Source of the DNA: Bacillus aquiflavi
Lineage (GTDB): Bacteria > Bacillota > Bacilli > Bacillales > Cytobacillaceae
Reading direction: 5' to 3'
DNA: 64,000 nucleotides
Assembly (NCBI RefSeq): GCF_019915265.1
Contig: NZ_CP082780.1
Span: forward strand, 3,286,001 to 3,350,000
In this document: in pieces, positions 52,441 through 63,528 of the stretch
How positions within the stretch are numbered: position 1 is the first letter of the stretch
Layout: every line of letters starts with the position of its first letter
Position numbers and translations under genes: made by a program
The notes under the pieces: generated by a model
Told to the model about the DNA's origin: nothing
Seen by the model: the letters and a program-made list of their open reading frames with translations, nothing else
Databases searched by the model: none

Positions 52441-53234
52441 ATGCCGAAGGAAAAATATTATAGTGTCAGGATGAGAGCGGCTAAAAACGGAGCGCATGAA
52501 CAAGGTGGAAAACATATCTCCGGTGGGGAATTGCTTTCAACGTATAACGATTTGAAACATTCGATCGATATTTTGTTAAATAAGGCGCTCACTCATTCAA
52601 GAGGAAAACCAGATTTTATGCAGATTCAATTTGATTGTATTAACGAGCCAATTACACGAATCAAGCCGCTGCCAATTAAAACGAATCAAGTGAATTCAGT
52701 CGAAACTGGACAAGCATTATGTCGGGAGCTTTTGGCTCTAGCTGGTATCCGAAAGGAAATTATCGAAAAAGTATATACAAACCTGCCTCAATACGAAGTG
52801 ACTAGAGGTGCTGTTTTAATTGATATTCAGTCAGGTGAACGGATCGATAATAGGGAAGAAAAAGGTGTCCGGGTTTCTAGAATGGATTGGATCAACGCAA
52901 ATTTTGAAAAATGGGCTAATTACTATAAAATGCCTAAAAATTTAAGAATGAAAGAGGCTCTTGTGCTGGCCACAAAGGTGTGTGCACATCCTAATACGAT
53001 CGCAGAATTATGTTGGTCAGATGATCCCGAATACATAACAGGTTATGTTGCAAACAAATACATTGGCTATCAACGTATAACACAGTTGAAAAAATCGGGA
53101 GATGAACGCGGCTGTCGTGTCGTATTTTTTTTTTTGTCAATTGTCAAAAAAATCAGAAGTCATATATTCACTATTTAGAAAAACAGCCAGTATTTATTCA
53201 ATGGGAGGATGAAAATGGGACACAAGTTAATTGA
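52441..53234 (+). CDS. bioW: 6-carboxyhexanoate-CoA ligase (pimeloyl-CoA synthetase), frameshifted near the 3' end
   Basis: The first ~230 residues match BioW throughout ([74 protein letters not shown]). BioW makes pimeloyl-CoA from pimelate. At a T11 run (53125-53135) the frame is lost: as written the protein ends at 53178 with unrelated residues. With one more T it reads [28 protein letters not shown] and ends at TGA 53234, the normal BioW C-terminus, overlapping bioA by 20 bases. GGGAGG precedes the ATG. First gene of the operon behind BirA sites. Confidence 0.85.
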
Positions 53235-54559
53235 AAAAAGTAAAAAATATCTTTGGCTTCCTTTCACGCAAATGAAAGATTATGATAAAGATCCTTTCAT
53301 TGTCGAAAGCGGCAATGGGATCAAATTGAAAGATATAAATGGCAATGAATACTATGATGGCTTTTCTTCTGTCTGGCTCAATGTCCATGGTCATCGAAAA
53401 AAAGAGTTAAATGATGCTCTTAAAAAGCAACTTGAAAAAATCGCCCACTCTACATTATTAGGGATGACAAACATTCCAGCGACTGAACTTGCTGAAAAAC
53501 TAGTTGAAATTAGTCCCGATAAGCTGACACGTGTTTTTTATTCAGATAGTGGCGCAGAAGCGATTGAAATAGCTCTTAAAATGGCCTTTCAATATTGGAA
53601 AAATATTGGAAAGGGCGAAAAGCAAAAATTTATTGCGATGCAAAATGGTTATCATGGTGATACGATTGGCGCCGTAAGCGTCGGTTCTATTAATCTATAT
53701 CATCAAGTATACGGTCCATTAATGTTTGAAAGCTACAAAGTACCTACTCCTTATGTATACCGTTCGAAAAGCGGTGACCCTGATCAATGCCGTGATGAAT
53801 GTTTAGCAAACTTAGAACAATTATTAATTGAAAAGCATCATGAAATTGCGGCACTTTCAATCGAATCAATCGTACAAGGAGCGGCAGGTATTATTGTCAT
53901 GCCAGAAGGATTTTTAGCAGGTGTTCGTAAGCTTTGTACAAAATATGATGTCTTAATGATTGTGGATGAAGTAGCCACAGGCTTTGGCCGCACTGGGAAA
54001 ATGTTTGCCTGTGAACATGAAAATGTTCAGCCAGACTTAATGGCGATCGGAAAAGGGATTACAGGAGGATACTTGCCAATTGCAGCAACACTTACAACCG
54101 AAAAAATATACTCGGCATTTTATGATGATTATAACAAACAAAAAACATTATTCCATGGCCATTCCTATACTGGAAATCAATTAGGATGCGCTGTAGCAAT
54201 TGAAAATTTACGTTTATTTGAATCTGAAAAAATCGTGGAAAATGTTGCGGAAAAATCAAAGGAGCTTCAACAGCTTCTTCTTGAGCTTCATACACTTCCA
54301 CACGTTGGAGATATTAGACAGCTCGGTTTCATGAGCGGGGTTGAGTTAGTTCGCTCAAAAGCTACTAAAGAACCTTTCCCCCCAGATAAGCGGGTAGGCT
54401 ATCAAGTTTCTTTAAAAATGAGAGAACTCGGAATGTTAACTAGACCATTAGGGGATGTCATTGTCTTTATGCCACCGCTAGTTAGTACAATCAATGAATT
54501 AAAAGAAATGGTCGCGATTATGAAACAAGCAATTATTGAAGTAACAAATGAGGTGGAAA

Positions 54560-54573
<14 letters not shown>
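53215..54573 (+). CDS. bioA: adenosylmethionine-8-amino-7-oxononanoate aminotransferase
   Basis: A class III PLP aminotransferase (about 452 residues from ATG 53215; GGGAGG six bases upstream, while the earlier ATG touches that site). Motifs: [61 protein letters not shown] (Asp for PLP) and the Schiff-base Lys in [12 protein letters not shown]. BioA transfers an amino group from S-adenosylmethionine (or Lys in Bacillus BioK types) to KAPA to give DAPA. Biotin operon context makes the assignment secure. Confidence 0.93.
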
Positions 54574-56427
<1,854 letters not shown>

Positions 56428-56443
56428 ATAATGGAGGGATAAA

Positions 56444-57655
56444 ATGGCTCAACAAGCAGCAAAACAAATCTCGATCTCCTCACCCGAATTTATTAGAAAT
56501 CCATACCCATATTACGATGAATTGCGCTCTATTAACCCAATTTATAAAATGGATTCATTTAAATATCCAGGATGGTACATAACCGGGTATGAAGAAGTTG
56601 TAACGGTTCTGAAAAACAATGCTTTTAAAAATCGAATCCCGTTGCCCGAAACAACAAGAAAGTATCAATCTCTTAAAAATATTCAAAATAACATGATGCT
56701 CTTTAAAAACAAACAAGACCATAAACGATTACGCATGTTAATCAGTAAAGGATTTACCTTAACAAGGATGAACAAATACCGATCTTATATCAAAGAAGTT
56801 GTTCATGAATTACTTCATGAAGCTGAAAACAACAAAACGATCGACGTTGTGACTGAATTCGCTTTTCCCTTAGCAAGTCTCGTTATCGCAAAAATATTAG
56901 GAATACCAGAAGAAGATCGAAAACAATTTAGAAAATGGGCTCTCACTTTAGTTCCAACAATCGATTTTTCAAGAACAAGAAAAACATTAGAAAACGGGAA
57001 CATAACTGTCATGAGGCTTGTTTCTTATTTTACAGAGCTAATTAAAAAGCGCAAGCACTCTCCTGAAGAAGACTTAATTAGTATGCTCTTACAGGACAAA
57101 CAGCAAGATGATAATGAATTATCGGACGAGGAACTGCTTGCAACATGTATTTTACTAGTCATTGCTGGACATGAGACGACGGTTAACCTTATTAGCAATG
57201 CAGTCCTTTCATTCATCACTCATCCTGAGCAATTAAAAAAGTTAACACAAAACCCAGCACTAATTGAATTAGCAATCGAGGAAATTTTACGCTATGAAAG
57301 TCCGACACAAATGACTGCTCGTACTGCAGCAGAAGAAGTAGAATTGAACGGAAATATGATCAAAAAGGGCGATCAAGTATATTTAATGCTAGGAGCCGCA
57401 AACCGCGACCCAAGAATATTTACAGAGCCGCATAAGTTAGATATTACTAGAAATCCTAACCCGCATTTAGCATTTGGTTATGGGGCTCATTTTTGTATAG
57501 GCTCCACATTAGCCAGACTCGAAGCACAAATAGCTATGCAAACACTATTAAAACGGTTTAACAATTTTGCCATAGCAACAAATGATCTGCAATGGCGAAA
57601 CTTAGTAGGCTTTCGATCGCTAGGCACGCTAAAAGTAACATTTAGTATAGATTGA
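56444..57655 (+). CDS. bioI: cytochrome P450 BioI (pimelate-forming)
   Basis: A 403-residue P450 with the I-helix LLVIAGHETTVNLI, ExxR in EEILRYE, and heme-binding loop LAFGYGAHFCIGSTLAR. The N-terminus ISISSPEFIRNPYPYYDELR matches BioI (CYP107H). BioI cleaves acyl-ACP chains to pimeloyl-ACP. AGGGA precedes the ATG, 16 bp after bioD. Last gene of the operon, followed by a terminator. Confidence 0.92.
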   Translation: MAQQAAKQISISSPEFIRNPYPYYDELRSINPIYKMDSFKYPGWYITGYEEVVTVLKNNAFKNRIPLPETTRKYQSLKNIQNNMMLFKNKQDHKRLRMLISKGFTLTRMNKYRSYIKEVVHELLHEAENNKTIDVVTEFAFPLASLVIAKILGIPEEDRKQFRKWALTLVPTIDFSRTRKTLENGNITVMRLVSYFTELIKKRKHSPEEDLISMLLQDKQQDDNELSDEELLATCILLVIAGHETTVNLISNAVLSFITHPEQLKKLTQNPALIELAIEEILRYESPTQMTARTAAEEVELNGNMIKKGDQVYLMLGAANRDPRIFTEPHKLDITRNPNPHLAFGYGAHFCIGSTLARLEAQIAMQTLLKRFNNFAIATNDLQWRNLVGFRSLGTLKVTFSID

Positions 57656-57667
57656 GAATGGCAATTT

Positions 57668-57716
57668 GGGGTATCCAATAAGTCGATTTTCGACTATTAG
57701 GTGCCCCTTTTTATAT
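57668..57716 (+). terminator. intrinsic terminator of the biotin operon
   Basis: GGGGTATCCAATAAGTCGA pairs with CGACTATTAGGTGCCCC (two mismatches), followed by TTTTT. Confidence 0.85.
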
Positions 57717-57916
57717 TCATGAATGCAAATATATCCATATTTTTTGATTTTCAATTTTTAATGCATTTATTGTTTTTGGAAAACCCCCGATTTTCCTATT
57801 TCAAAAGGATACTTATTTTTAAAAACTAATAAATTCAGCAACACTATAAAACAAACAATTTCGAAGTTTGATAGCCAGGTAACCATTGAACCCCCTGAAT
57901 GCCAGGGTGTATAATC

Positions 57917-58385
57917 TCAGAACACCATTGTTAACAAATTCGCTTCACTATTTAGAAAAGATAACACTTTCATAAAACCTTCTGAATGGGGTTTTCGTTT
58001 AATCACCTTGTTATGATGACGTCGAAAAAACCTTTCATGTGGAAAGCCTTTAATGAAATAGCTAAACTTCTCCTTTCCAGTAATCATCCCCGATTTTATC
58101 CTTTGTCTTTTAAATAGGGGAAATAAATCATTCATTTCCTTAAAAGTTTTAACAAATTCGTGATGATTTTTTGCATATTTTCATATAGTAATTCGCTCGC
58201 TTTATTTTTATTTAATAGATTTTCTCCTATAATCTCTATTTCAAAGGGCCAAACATTGCTTTAATATCGTTAGAAGAAAGACCCTTATTATTGAACTTTT
58301 TAAATATATGTTGAAAAGCATTATAACAAATCAGTGAAGTATTCGCCAAAGTTTCATTAAAGTCAAAAATAATTGCCTTTATCAC
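57917..58385 (-). pseudogene. decayed HAD-superfamily hydrolase
   Basis: From GTG 58385, overlapping the stop of the upstream membrane protein gene, the minus strand reads VIKAIIFDFNETLANTSLIC, the DxDxT-like HAD motif I (here DFNET), then breaks. It continues in other frames through FEIEIIGENLLNKNKASELL and MNDLFPLFKRQRIKSG... to KPHSEGFMKVL (HAD motif III region with a Lys). At least two frameshifts and one stop are needed, so this is a pseudogene of a phosphoglycolate-phosphatase-like enzyme. Confidence 0.65.
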
Positions 58386-58786
58386 AAACACTCCGATTTT
58401 TCCTTTTTAAAAAATGCTAAATCGAAAAAAGACACACCAAAAGAACAGCCTAAAGCTGTAATTAAAAAACTATATTTATCATTTTTTTCGGGTTGAAAAG
58501 CATAGTTAGTAATGAAAATCATAGCGCTAAATAAAACAAATAAAATGATGAACGTTAAAGTTCTTTTTCTTATTTCTGTTCTTTTTAGCTTCCTTATATT
58601 TATCATAACTAAGGTAATTAAAAACAAAGCATATACAAGCAGATAAATTACAAATAATATTACAAATATATAAGAAAATGTACTATTCATATCCTTATAT
58701 ACAATAAATATCGTCATAATTAATCCTGCTAAAAATAAAATAAACAAAATTTTGTTTATCGTAAAATTCTTCATTTTATCACTCAT
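58382..58786 (-). CDS. membrane protein of unknown function, four transmembrane segments
   Basis: A 134-residue protein with four hydrophobic segments (ILFILFLAGLIMTIFIVY; SYIFVILFVIYLLVYALFLITLVMI; TFIILFVLFSAMIFITNYAF; FLITALGCSFGVSFFDLAFF) and basic loops (RKLKRTEIRKR). Family not recognised. Its stop codon overlaps the GTG start of the HAD gene, so they formed an operon before the latter decayed. The ribosome binding site is weak, and the true start may be the second ATG. Confidence 0.5.
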   Translation of the reverse strand: MSDKMKNFTINKILFILFLAGLIMTIFIVYKDMNSTFSYIFVILFVIYLLVYALFLITLVMINIRKLKRTEIRKRTLTFIILFVLFSAMIFITNYAFQPEKNDKYSFLITALGCSFGVSFFDLAFFKKEKSECL

Positions 58787-59378
58787 TCGCTTAAATTATT
58801 TTAAACTTTGAATAGAATAACCTTTGGTGTTTTGTAATTATAATAAATTTATTAAAAATAACACGTTGTAAGCGTGGAAAAAATTGTTGATGGCTTTATA
58901 AAGCCATCTATCAAAATCGCCAATCTTTCCTTATAATAGGTTTGAAGATACTGCGGGTAATATTAGTTCTATATGGATTTCGATAGGGATTTTTCAAATG
59001 ATGAAAGTATCAAATAATAACTTCTTTCACGAGTACTAATTGGAGTGTTAACATCTATTTCTACGAGCAAACCGGCAGTAAATACATACATCCTTGAGTG
59101 ATTTCTGTTACTTTTTTCAGGGGCATTAACGAACAAATAATTTATTTAATTCCTGTTTCTTTGAGATTACCCTTATTATCCCATGGTAAAAAGATTCGTT
59201 CTTTTCAATTTTCCCCCCATTCTATTTAATAAAAAGTAATTCACATTTTTCTCTTAATAAAACAAATTGTATACTTTAATATGACAAATTCCTATAATAT
59301 GGTCAATATCATTTATTCCACCAGCGGATTAGAAAATATGAACCAAGTAATAGATTGTAAATCTGTACGCTTCTTCAT
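58787..59378. other. gene-free region with a 20-bp palindrome
   Basis: About 590 bp without a supported gene. GATGGCTTTATAAAGCCATC at 58889-58908 is an exact palindrome without a T run. Its role is unclear (operator or hairpin). Short frames near 59281 lie opposite the MFS gene end and show no family features. Confidence 0.4.
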
Positions 59379-60629
59379 TTATAATCCTTTATTTAACCCC
59401 TTGCTAACTGCCTCTTTTTTCATTAATGGCAGAAGGATCACGATCCCAACAACTAGGAGTAATGCCGATGTTTCGTATAAATAAATCATTGAAAAATGGG
59501 TTTTCAGCCACCCGGAAGCTGACATTGTGATAACCATAGCCCCCATAAATAGAGGATTCAATATGCCATTCACTCTGCCTATAAAAGTTTCCTCCGTGTT
59601 TTGCAAAATCATCGTATTAATTCCTATATGGATACAAGGCATAAACAAACCGGACAAAAATTGCGCAGTTAAAGTTAGCCAAAATATTGTCGACAAGCCC
59701 ATTCCAATTGTTCCAATAGCGCTTGCTGTCAAGCCGATTGCCAATAGGATTTGCGGCTGTACTTTCCTTGACATCCCTACAGTGATTCCGCCTCCAAGGA
59801 TCATCCCAACTCCAAAAGCTGCCATTAGCCATTGTAAGTCTTCTTTTGGGAGACCAAGCCTTTCTGTAATCAAAAATACTCCTAGCGGCTGCGTCAATCC
59901 GATTGCCAGCCCCGCAGCGAAAAAACAACCTCCAAGAAGTGATAATATCCTGCTGTTCTTTACATAACGGAAGCCTTCCTTTATTTCTTGTATCAAAGTT
60001 GTTTTCGGTTTTTCCTCCACTGTTGCTGGATCTGGCGGCAGCATAAGCAGAACGGCTGCCGAGCATAGAAAAGCAATACCCATGATAGCAATAGCAACCA
60101 GAATACCAAAACGGTGATATACAAAAGTTCCCAAAACCGGACCTAAAATCATAAATAAGGCAAAGACGGTTTGATACATAGACATCCCCATCTGAACTAA
60201 TTCGGTTGGCACGTGCAACTTAAACAGCTTCATACCGGATGGCTGCGAAAACTGGGAAAGAATAGATGAAACTAAAGTAGCAAAGAAAATGACTTTCCAA
60301 CCTGCAAAAATTAAAGTGAGAAGGACTACAAAGACAGAAATAGCACTTAACACATCACACCAAATCATTGTCCTCTTTGGTCTCCACCTGTCGGCAAAAG
60401 CTCCTCCTATAAAAGAGAACAGAAAAATCGGAGAAAATTCAGCAACAGATATTAACGATACCGCAACTGGATTTTCATTCGTTTTTTCAACTACATATAA
60501 CAAGATGGAATAGTTTCTCACCCAAATCCCAATCTGAAGAAATAGCACGGACAGTAAAATGGTCCTTATGACCTGATTTTGGAACAATGATCCTATATGT
60601 AATTTTTGATTACCTGTTGATTCTGACAT
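59379..60629 (-). CDS. MFS efflux transporter (MFS_3/macrolide-efflux type)
   Basis: A 416-residue protein with twelve predicted transmembrane segments, an N-terminal motif A-like GGAFADRWRPKRTMIW between helices 2 and 3, and a central cytoplasmic loop (PPDPATVEEKPKTTLIQEIKEGFRYVKNSR). This layout is typical of the MFS_3 group that includes macrolide efflux proteins and enterobactin exporter-like proteins. Substrate unknown. AAGGAGG precedes the ATG. The decayed DUF2087 regulator upstream on the same strand is a likely former partner. Confidence 0.88.
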   Translation of the reverse strand: MSESTGNQKLHIGSLFQNQVIRTILLSVLFLQIGIWVRNYSILLYVVEKTNENPVAVSLISVAEFSPIFLFSFIGGAFADRWRPKRTMIWCDVLSAISVFVVLLTLIFAGWKVIFFATLVSSILSQFSQPSGMKLFKLHVPTELVQMGMSMYQTVFALFMILGPVLGTFVYHRFGILVAIAIMGIAFLCSAAVLLMLPPDPATVEEKPKTTLIQEIKEGFRYVKNSRILSLLGGCFFAAGLAIGLTQPLGVFLITERLGLPKEDLQWLMAAFGVGMILGGGITVGMSRKVQPQILLAIGLTASAIGTIGMGLSTIFWLTLTAQFLSGLFMPCIHIGINTMILQNTEETFIGRVNGILNPLFMGAMVITMSASGWLKTHFSMIYLYETSALLLVVGIVILLPLMKKEAVSKGLNKGL

Positions 60630-60912
60630 AACATGCCTCCTTTTCTAATAGGGCTTTTAGAATACAATCATAAATTGATTATTTTAACATTGCAACTATT
60701 TTTAGTTCTCAATTTTTGTTTATTTTCATTATATCTATACTTTTCGTGTTCTCTAAGGTTGGTCTTTATCTTTATTAACAGTATGCTTACAGCAAAAAAT
60801 CAAAGTCTCCTATGTTGACTTCAAATTTTACTTTAACCAATATTGACTTCCATCTGATTTTCTATCCATAAATCCGTACTTAATGAAGTATCTTCTGATC
60901 AAGACATAATCT

Positions 60913-61360
60913 TCATAAACGCCTATTAACAATTGATTTAATTCCTTTTCTTTTTAACAGCTCTACCATTGCCAAAAATACTTTAGCCTGCCGTTCTTTC
61001 TCTTTTAAGGCAAAACGGTGATGACGGATAGTAAATGCACTTCCAATTCCTAATTCTTCTTGTATTTCCTTATCTCTTTTTCCTTGATAAAAAAGACGAA
61101 GAAGGTTGTTTTGATGTTCAGTAGTACCAGTGAATTTCCTATCCATTCCGATCAAGTAATTAAAAACTGATTGATGAATATTTTCAATATGAACACGCAT
61201 ATATCGTTCAGCTTCATCTAACATATTATCGTAAAGATAAACAATTCCCATTCCCCAATTCTTTACCAAACAGAAGACGTACATATGACTCTTTTTCCTC
61301 AATATATCCGCGCTTAAGCTCTGACAGTGAGGCATTCCAAAAAGAATCTGATATTTCCAC
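60913..61360 (-). pseudogene. DUF2087-type transcriptional regulator, frameshifted
   Basis: The C-terminal ~95 residues read in one frame: AERYMRVHIENIHQSVFNYLIGMDRKFTGTTEHQ... then KRDKEIQEELG, FTIRHHRFALKEKERQAKVFLAMVELL, the typical DUF2087 regulator pattern. The N-terminus (VEISDSFWNASLSELKRGYIEEKESYV) is found in another frame from GTG 61360, and one extra A near 61252 separates them. The expected C-x-x-C of the N-terminal part is also damaged (RLLFGK). I read it as a decaying gene. Confidence 0.6.
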
Positions 61361-62018
61361 TTTTAAGCACACCCAATCATGTTTTAATCAAACCAACATC
61401 ATTTAAACTGAGCTTGAATATACTTCTCAAAGTTCAGGATCATGATTAAAAAATGCGATTTTTTTGTCCGCCAGCCTCTTTCGAATCTTTAGTAACATGA
61501 TTCAGTGCAATTAATGACCTTATTTATGCAATAAAATCCTTTTAATCTGTTGTTTCCATGTCATTAAAAGCGTATTTTCATTTTTTCGTATGATCACTCA
61601 CACTTCTACAAACCTCTTTTATCTGTAAAGATTTCGAATTGCTTGGTTAGGAAAAATCACCCGGTTCAAAGGATATAGAAAAAACATCGTCTTCAATTTG
61701 TCGGAACCCATCTTTTCAATTTTCCTCCTATGATCGCCGGCTATTACGTTTTATATGGCAGATTGGATTGTGCCGTTTGCTTCAATCCCTGGAGGGTTCG
61801 TTCAGAATGTGATTAGAACCGCTGTTGCCATTCCGATTTGTGTCATGTTAAAAAAAATATCACTTTTCGATTAATAGTTTTAAAATGCAGACGTATAATG
61901 TAACAATAAGTTAACATCTAATAAAAAAATGCGCTAAACTACCTACCTTAAATCTGGTAATATTATAGTAAACTTGGAAGGCGTTGATATTCATTACCAA
62001 AGTGTGGGGGTAAAGTGA
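61361..62018. other. long intergenic region with a gene remnant
   Basis: About 650 bp. Apart from the transporter remnant at 61728-61874 no gene is supported. The promoter of the transpeptidase gene must lie close to 61950-62010. Confidence 0.5.
61728..61874 (+). pseudogene. C-terminal remnant of an ECF-transporter S-component-like protein
   Basis: The plus strand reads PPMIAGYYVLY and, after a one-base shift, ADWIVPFASIPGGFVQNVIRTAVAIP and on to TAA at 61874. The ...WIVPF.SIPGG..QNV... pattern resembles the last membrane helices of ECF S-components. No start and no upstream part remain. Confidence 0.4.
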
Positions 62019-63449
62019 ATGGGTTTAGTAAAAAAGACAGATAAAGAACAAGGTAATCAATTCAAACTGCTTGCAAATCGGTGGTTTTTTATTTCTGGCA
62101 TGATCATTATTATTGTCCTAATATTTGCGGGAATGAGTTATTATCAAACAACCCGATTCAATTCGAACGTCATGATTAATGGCATAAAAGTCGGCGGACT
62201 GACGGCTGAAGAGGCAATAAATAAATTAAAAGCCTCAAAATTAAAAAACAGAGTCTTTATAGAAGAGCAACTCATCTTAGATGAAAAAGATACACCAATG
62301 CCTTTTACGGATCAAGATAGATCTGAGGTTAAGAAATTATTGAAAAAACAACGGACGTTTTTCCCTTCCTCAAAAGTGAGAAATTATTCGTTGACACCTA
62401 AAAAGGCGGATCAATTTCGAAGTCAAACGATGAAAAAGCAAGTTGAAGAAAAGCTGCTATCCATGAATGAGAGCTTAAAAGGACCACAAGATGCAGTGGT
62501 AAAATGGGAACAGGACAAAATTGTCATCTCGGAAAGTATAAATGGGGAGCAGTATGATGTCGCCGCTTTATTAAAAGATTATCAAAAACAAATATATTCT
62601 AGTGATATCCATCTAAAACCCGTATTTATTCAGCCAATCAAAGCAGACGATCCGATTATTAAAGAAAATACAAAAAAATTGGAGAATTTCATGCAACAAA
62701 CACTTGAATATAAGGTGCAGGACAAAGTGCATCTTTTAAAAGCAAGTGAACTCATTAAAAGTGCCTCCATTTCAAAAGACGGGAAGGTAACAATTATCGA
62801 AAGTGACATGAAGAACAAAATAGCTGAAATTAATGATTCACAATCAACATTAAATAAAGATTTTACATTTAAGACGCATTCAGGCAAGGTCATTTCAGTT
62901 AAAGGACAAGGTTATGGGTGGGCAATAAATGTTGAGAAAGAAACGGCGATGATTCATGAAGCTTTTGAAAACGGAAAAGAATCGATTTCTGCTTCTAATA
63001 TTTACGGAAATGGTTGGAACAATGAAGGGGTCGGCTATGAAACGACAACGAATAATGGCATTGGTGATACGTATGCTGAAGTATCACTTGCGGAACAGCG
63101 TATTTGGATTTATAAAAATGGGGAACTGGTAGTCACAACGAATGTAGTGACCGGGAAACAGAGCACGAATGAAGGAACATCTCCTGGAGTTTGGTATATC
63201 CTATATAAACGAACACCATACACACTTAGGGGCAGTGCAGTAGGGAATCCTAATTACTCCGCTGACGTAAACTACTGGGCGCCATTTACAAACGACGGGC
63301 AAGGATTCCATGATGCCAGTTGGCGAACAAACTGGGCAAATGATGCCTATCTTTCGGATGGTTCGGCCGGATGCGTCAACACGCCCCCAAGTGAAATGAA
63401 AAGCGTGTATGATCATCTCAACACTTACGATCCGGTTGTTGTTTATTAA
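62019..63449 (+). CDS. membrane-anchored L,D-transpeptidase (YkuD) with PG_binding_4 domains
   Basis: A 476-residue protein: one N-terminal transmembrane helix (FFISGMIIIIVLIFAGMSYY), then two PG_binding_4-like regions (about 50-110 and 190-320), and a C-terminal YkuD domain (about 345-476). The catalytic region is GFHDASWRTNW...YLSDGSAGCVNTPPSEM, with His and the nucleophilic Cys; SAGC replaces the common SHGC. It should form 3-3 cross-links in peptidoglycan or attach proteins to it. A GGGGGT site precedes the ATG, and a strong terminator follows. Confidence 0.9.
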   Translation: MGLVKKTDKEQGNQFKLLANRWFFISGMIIIIVLIFAGMSYYQTTRFNSNVMINGIKVGGLTAEEAINKLKASKLKNRVFIEEQLILDEKDTPMPFTDQDRSEVKKLLKKQRTFFPSSKVRNYSLTPKKADQFRSQTMKKQVEEKLLSMNESLKGPQDAVVKWEQDKIVISESINGEQYDVAALLKDYQKQIYSSDIHLKPVFIQPIKADDPIIKENTKKLENFMQQTLEYKVQDKVHLLKASELIKSASISKDGKVTIIESDMKNKIAEINDSQSTLNKDFTFKTHSGKVISVKGQGYGWAINVEKETAMIHEAFENGKESISASNIYGNGWNNEGVGYETTTNNGIGDTYAEVSLAEQRIWIYKNGELVVTTNVVTGKQSTNEGTSPGVWYILYKRTPYTLRGSAVGNPNYSADVNYWAPFTNDGQGFHDASWRTNWANDAYLSDGSAGCVNTPPSEMKSVYDHLNTYDPVVVY

Positions 63450-63460
63450 GGAATAAGAAG

Positions 63461-63507
63461 AAGGACGGCTCTCTTCCTCAGAGGAAGTGCAAGGCCCGTC
63501 CTTTTTC
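63461..63507 (+). terminator. intrinsic terminator between convergent genes
   Basis: AAGGACGG...GC pairs with GGC...CCGTCCTT around an inner CTTCCTC/GAGGAAG helix, followed by TTTTTC. It serves the transpeptidase gene and possibly the convergent mqo. Confidence 0.8.
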
Positions 63508-63528
63508 TTAAATCAAAATTTAATTTAC

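Noticed and set aside
59527-60066. Long reading frames within the MFS gene in other frames
   Set aside because: The MFS protein has twelve membrane segments and conserved motifs; the alternative frames are composition artefacts of that sequence.
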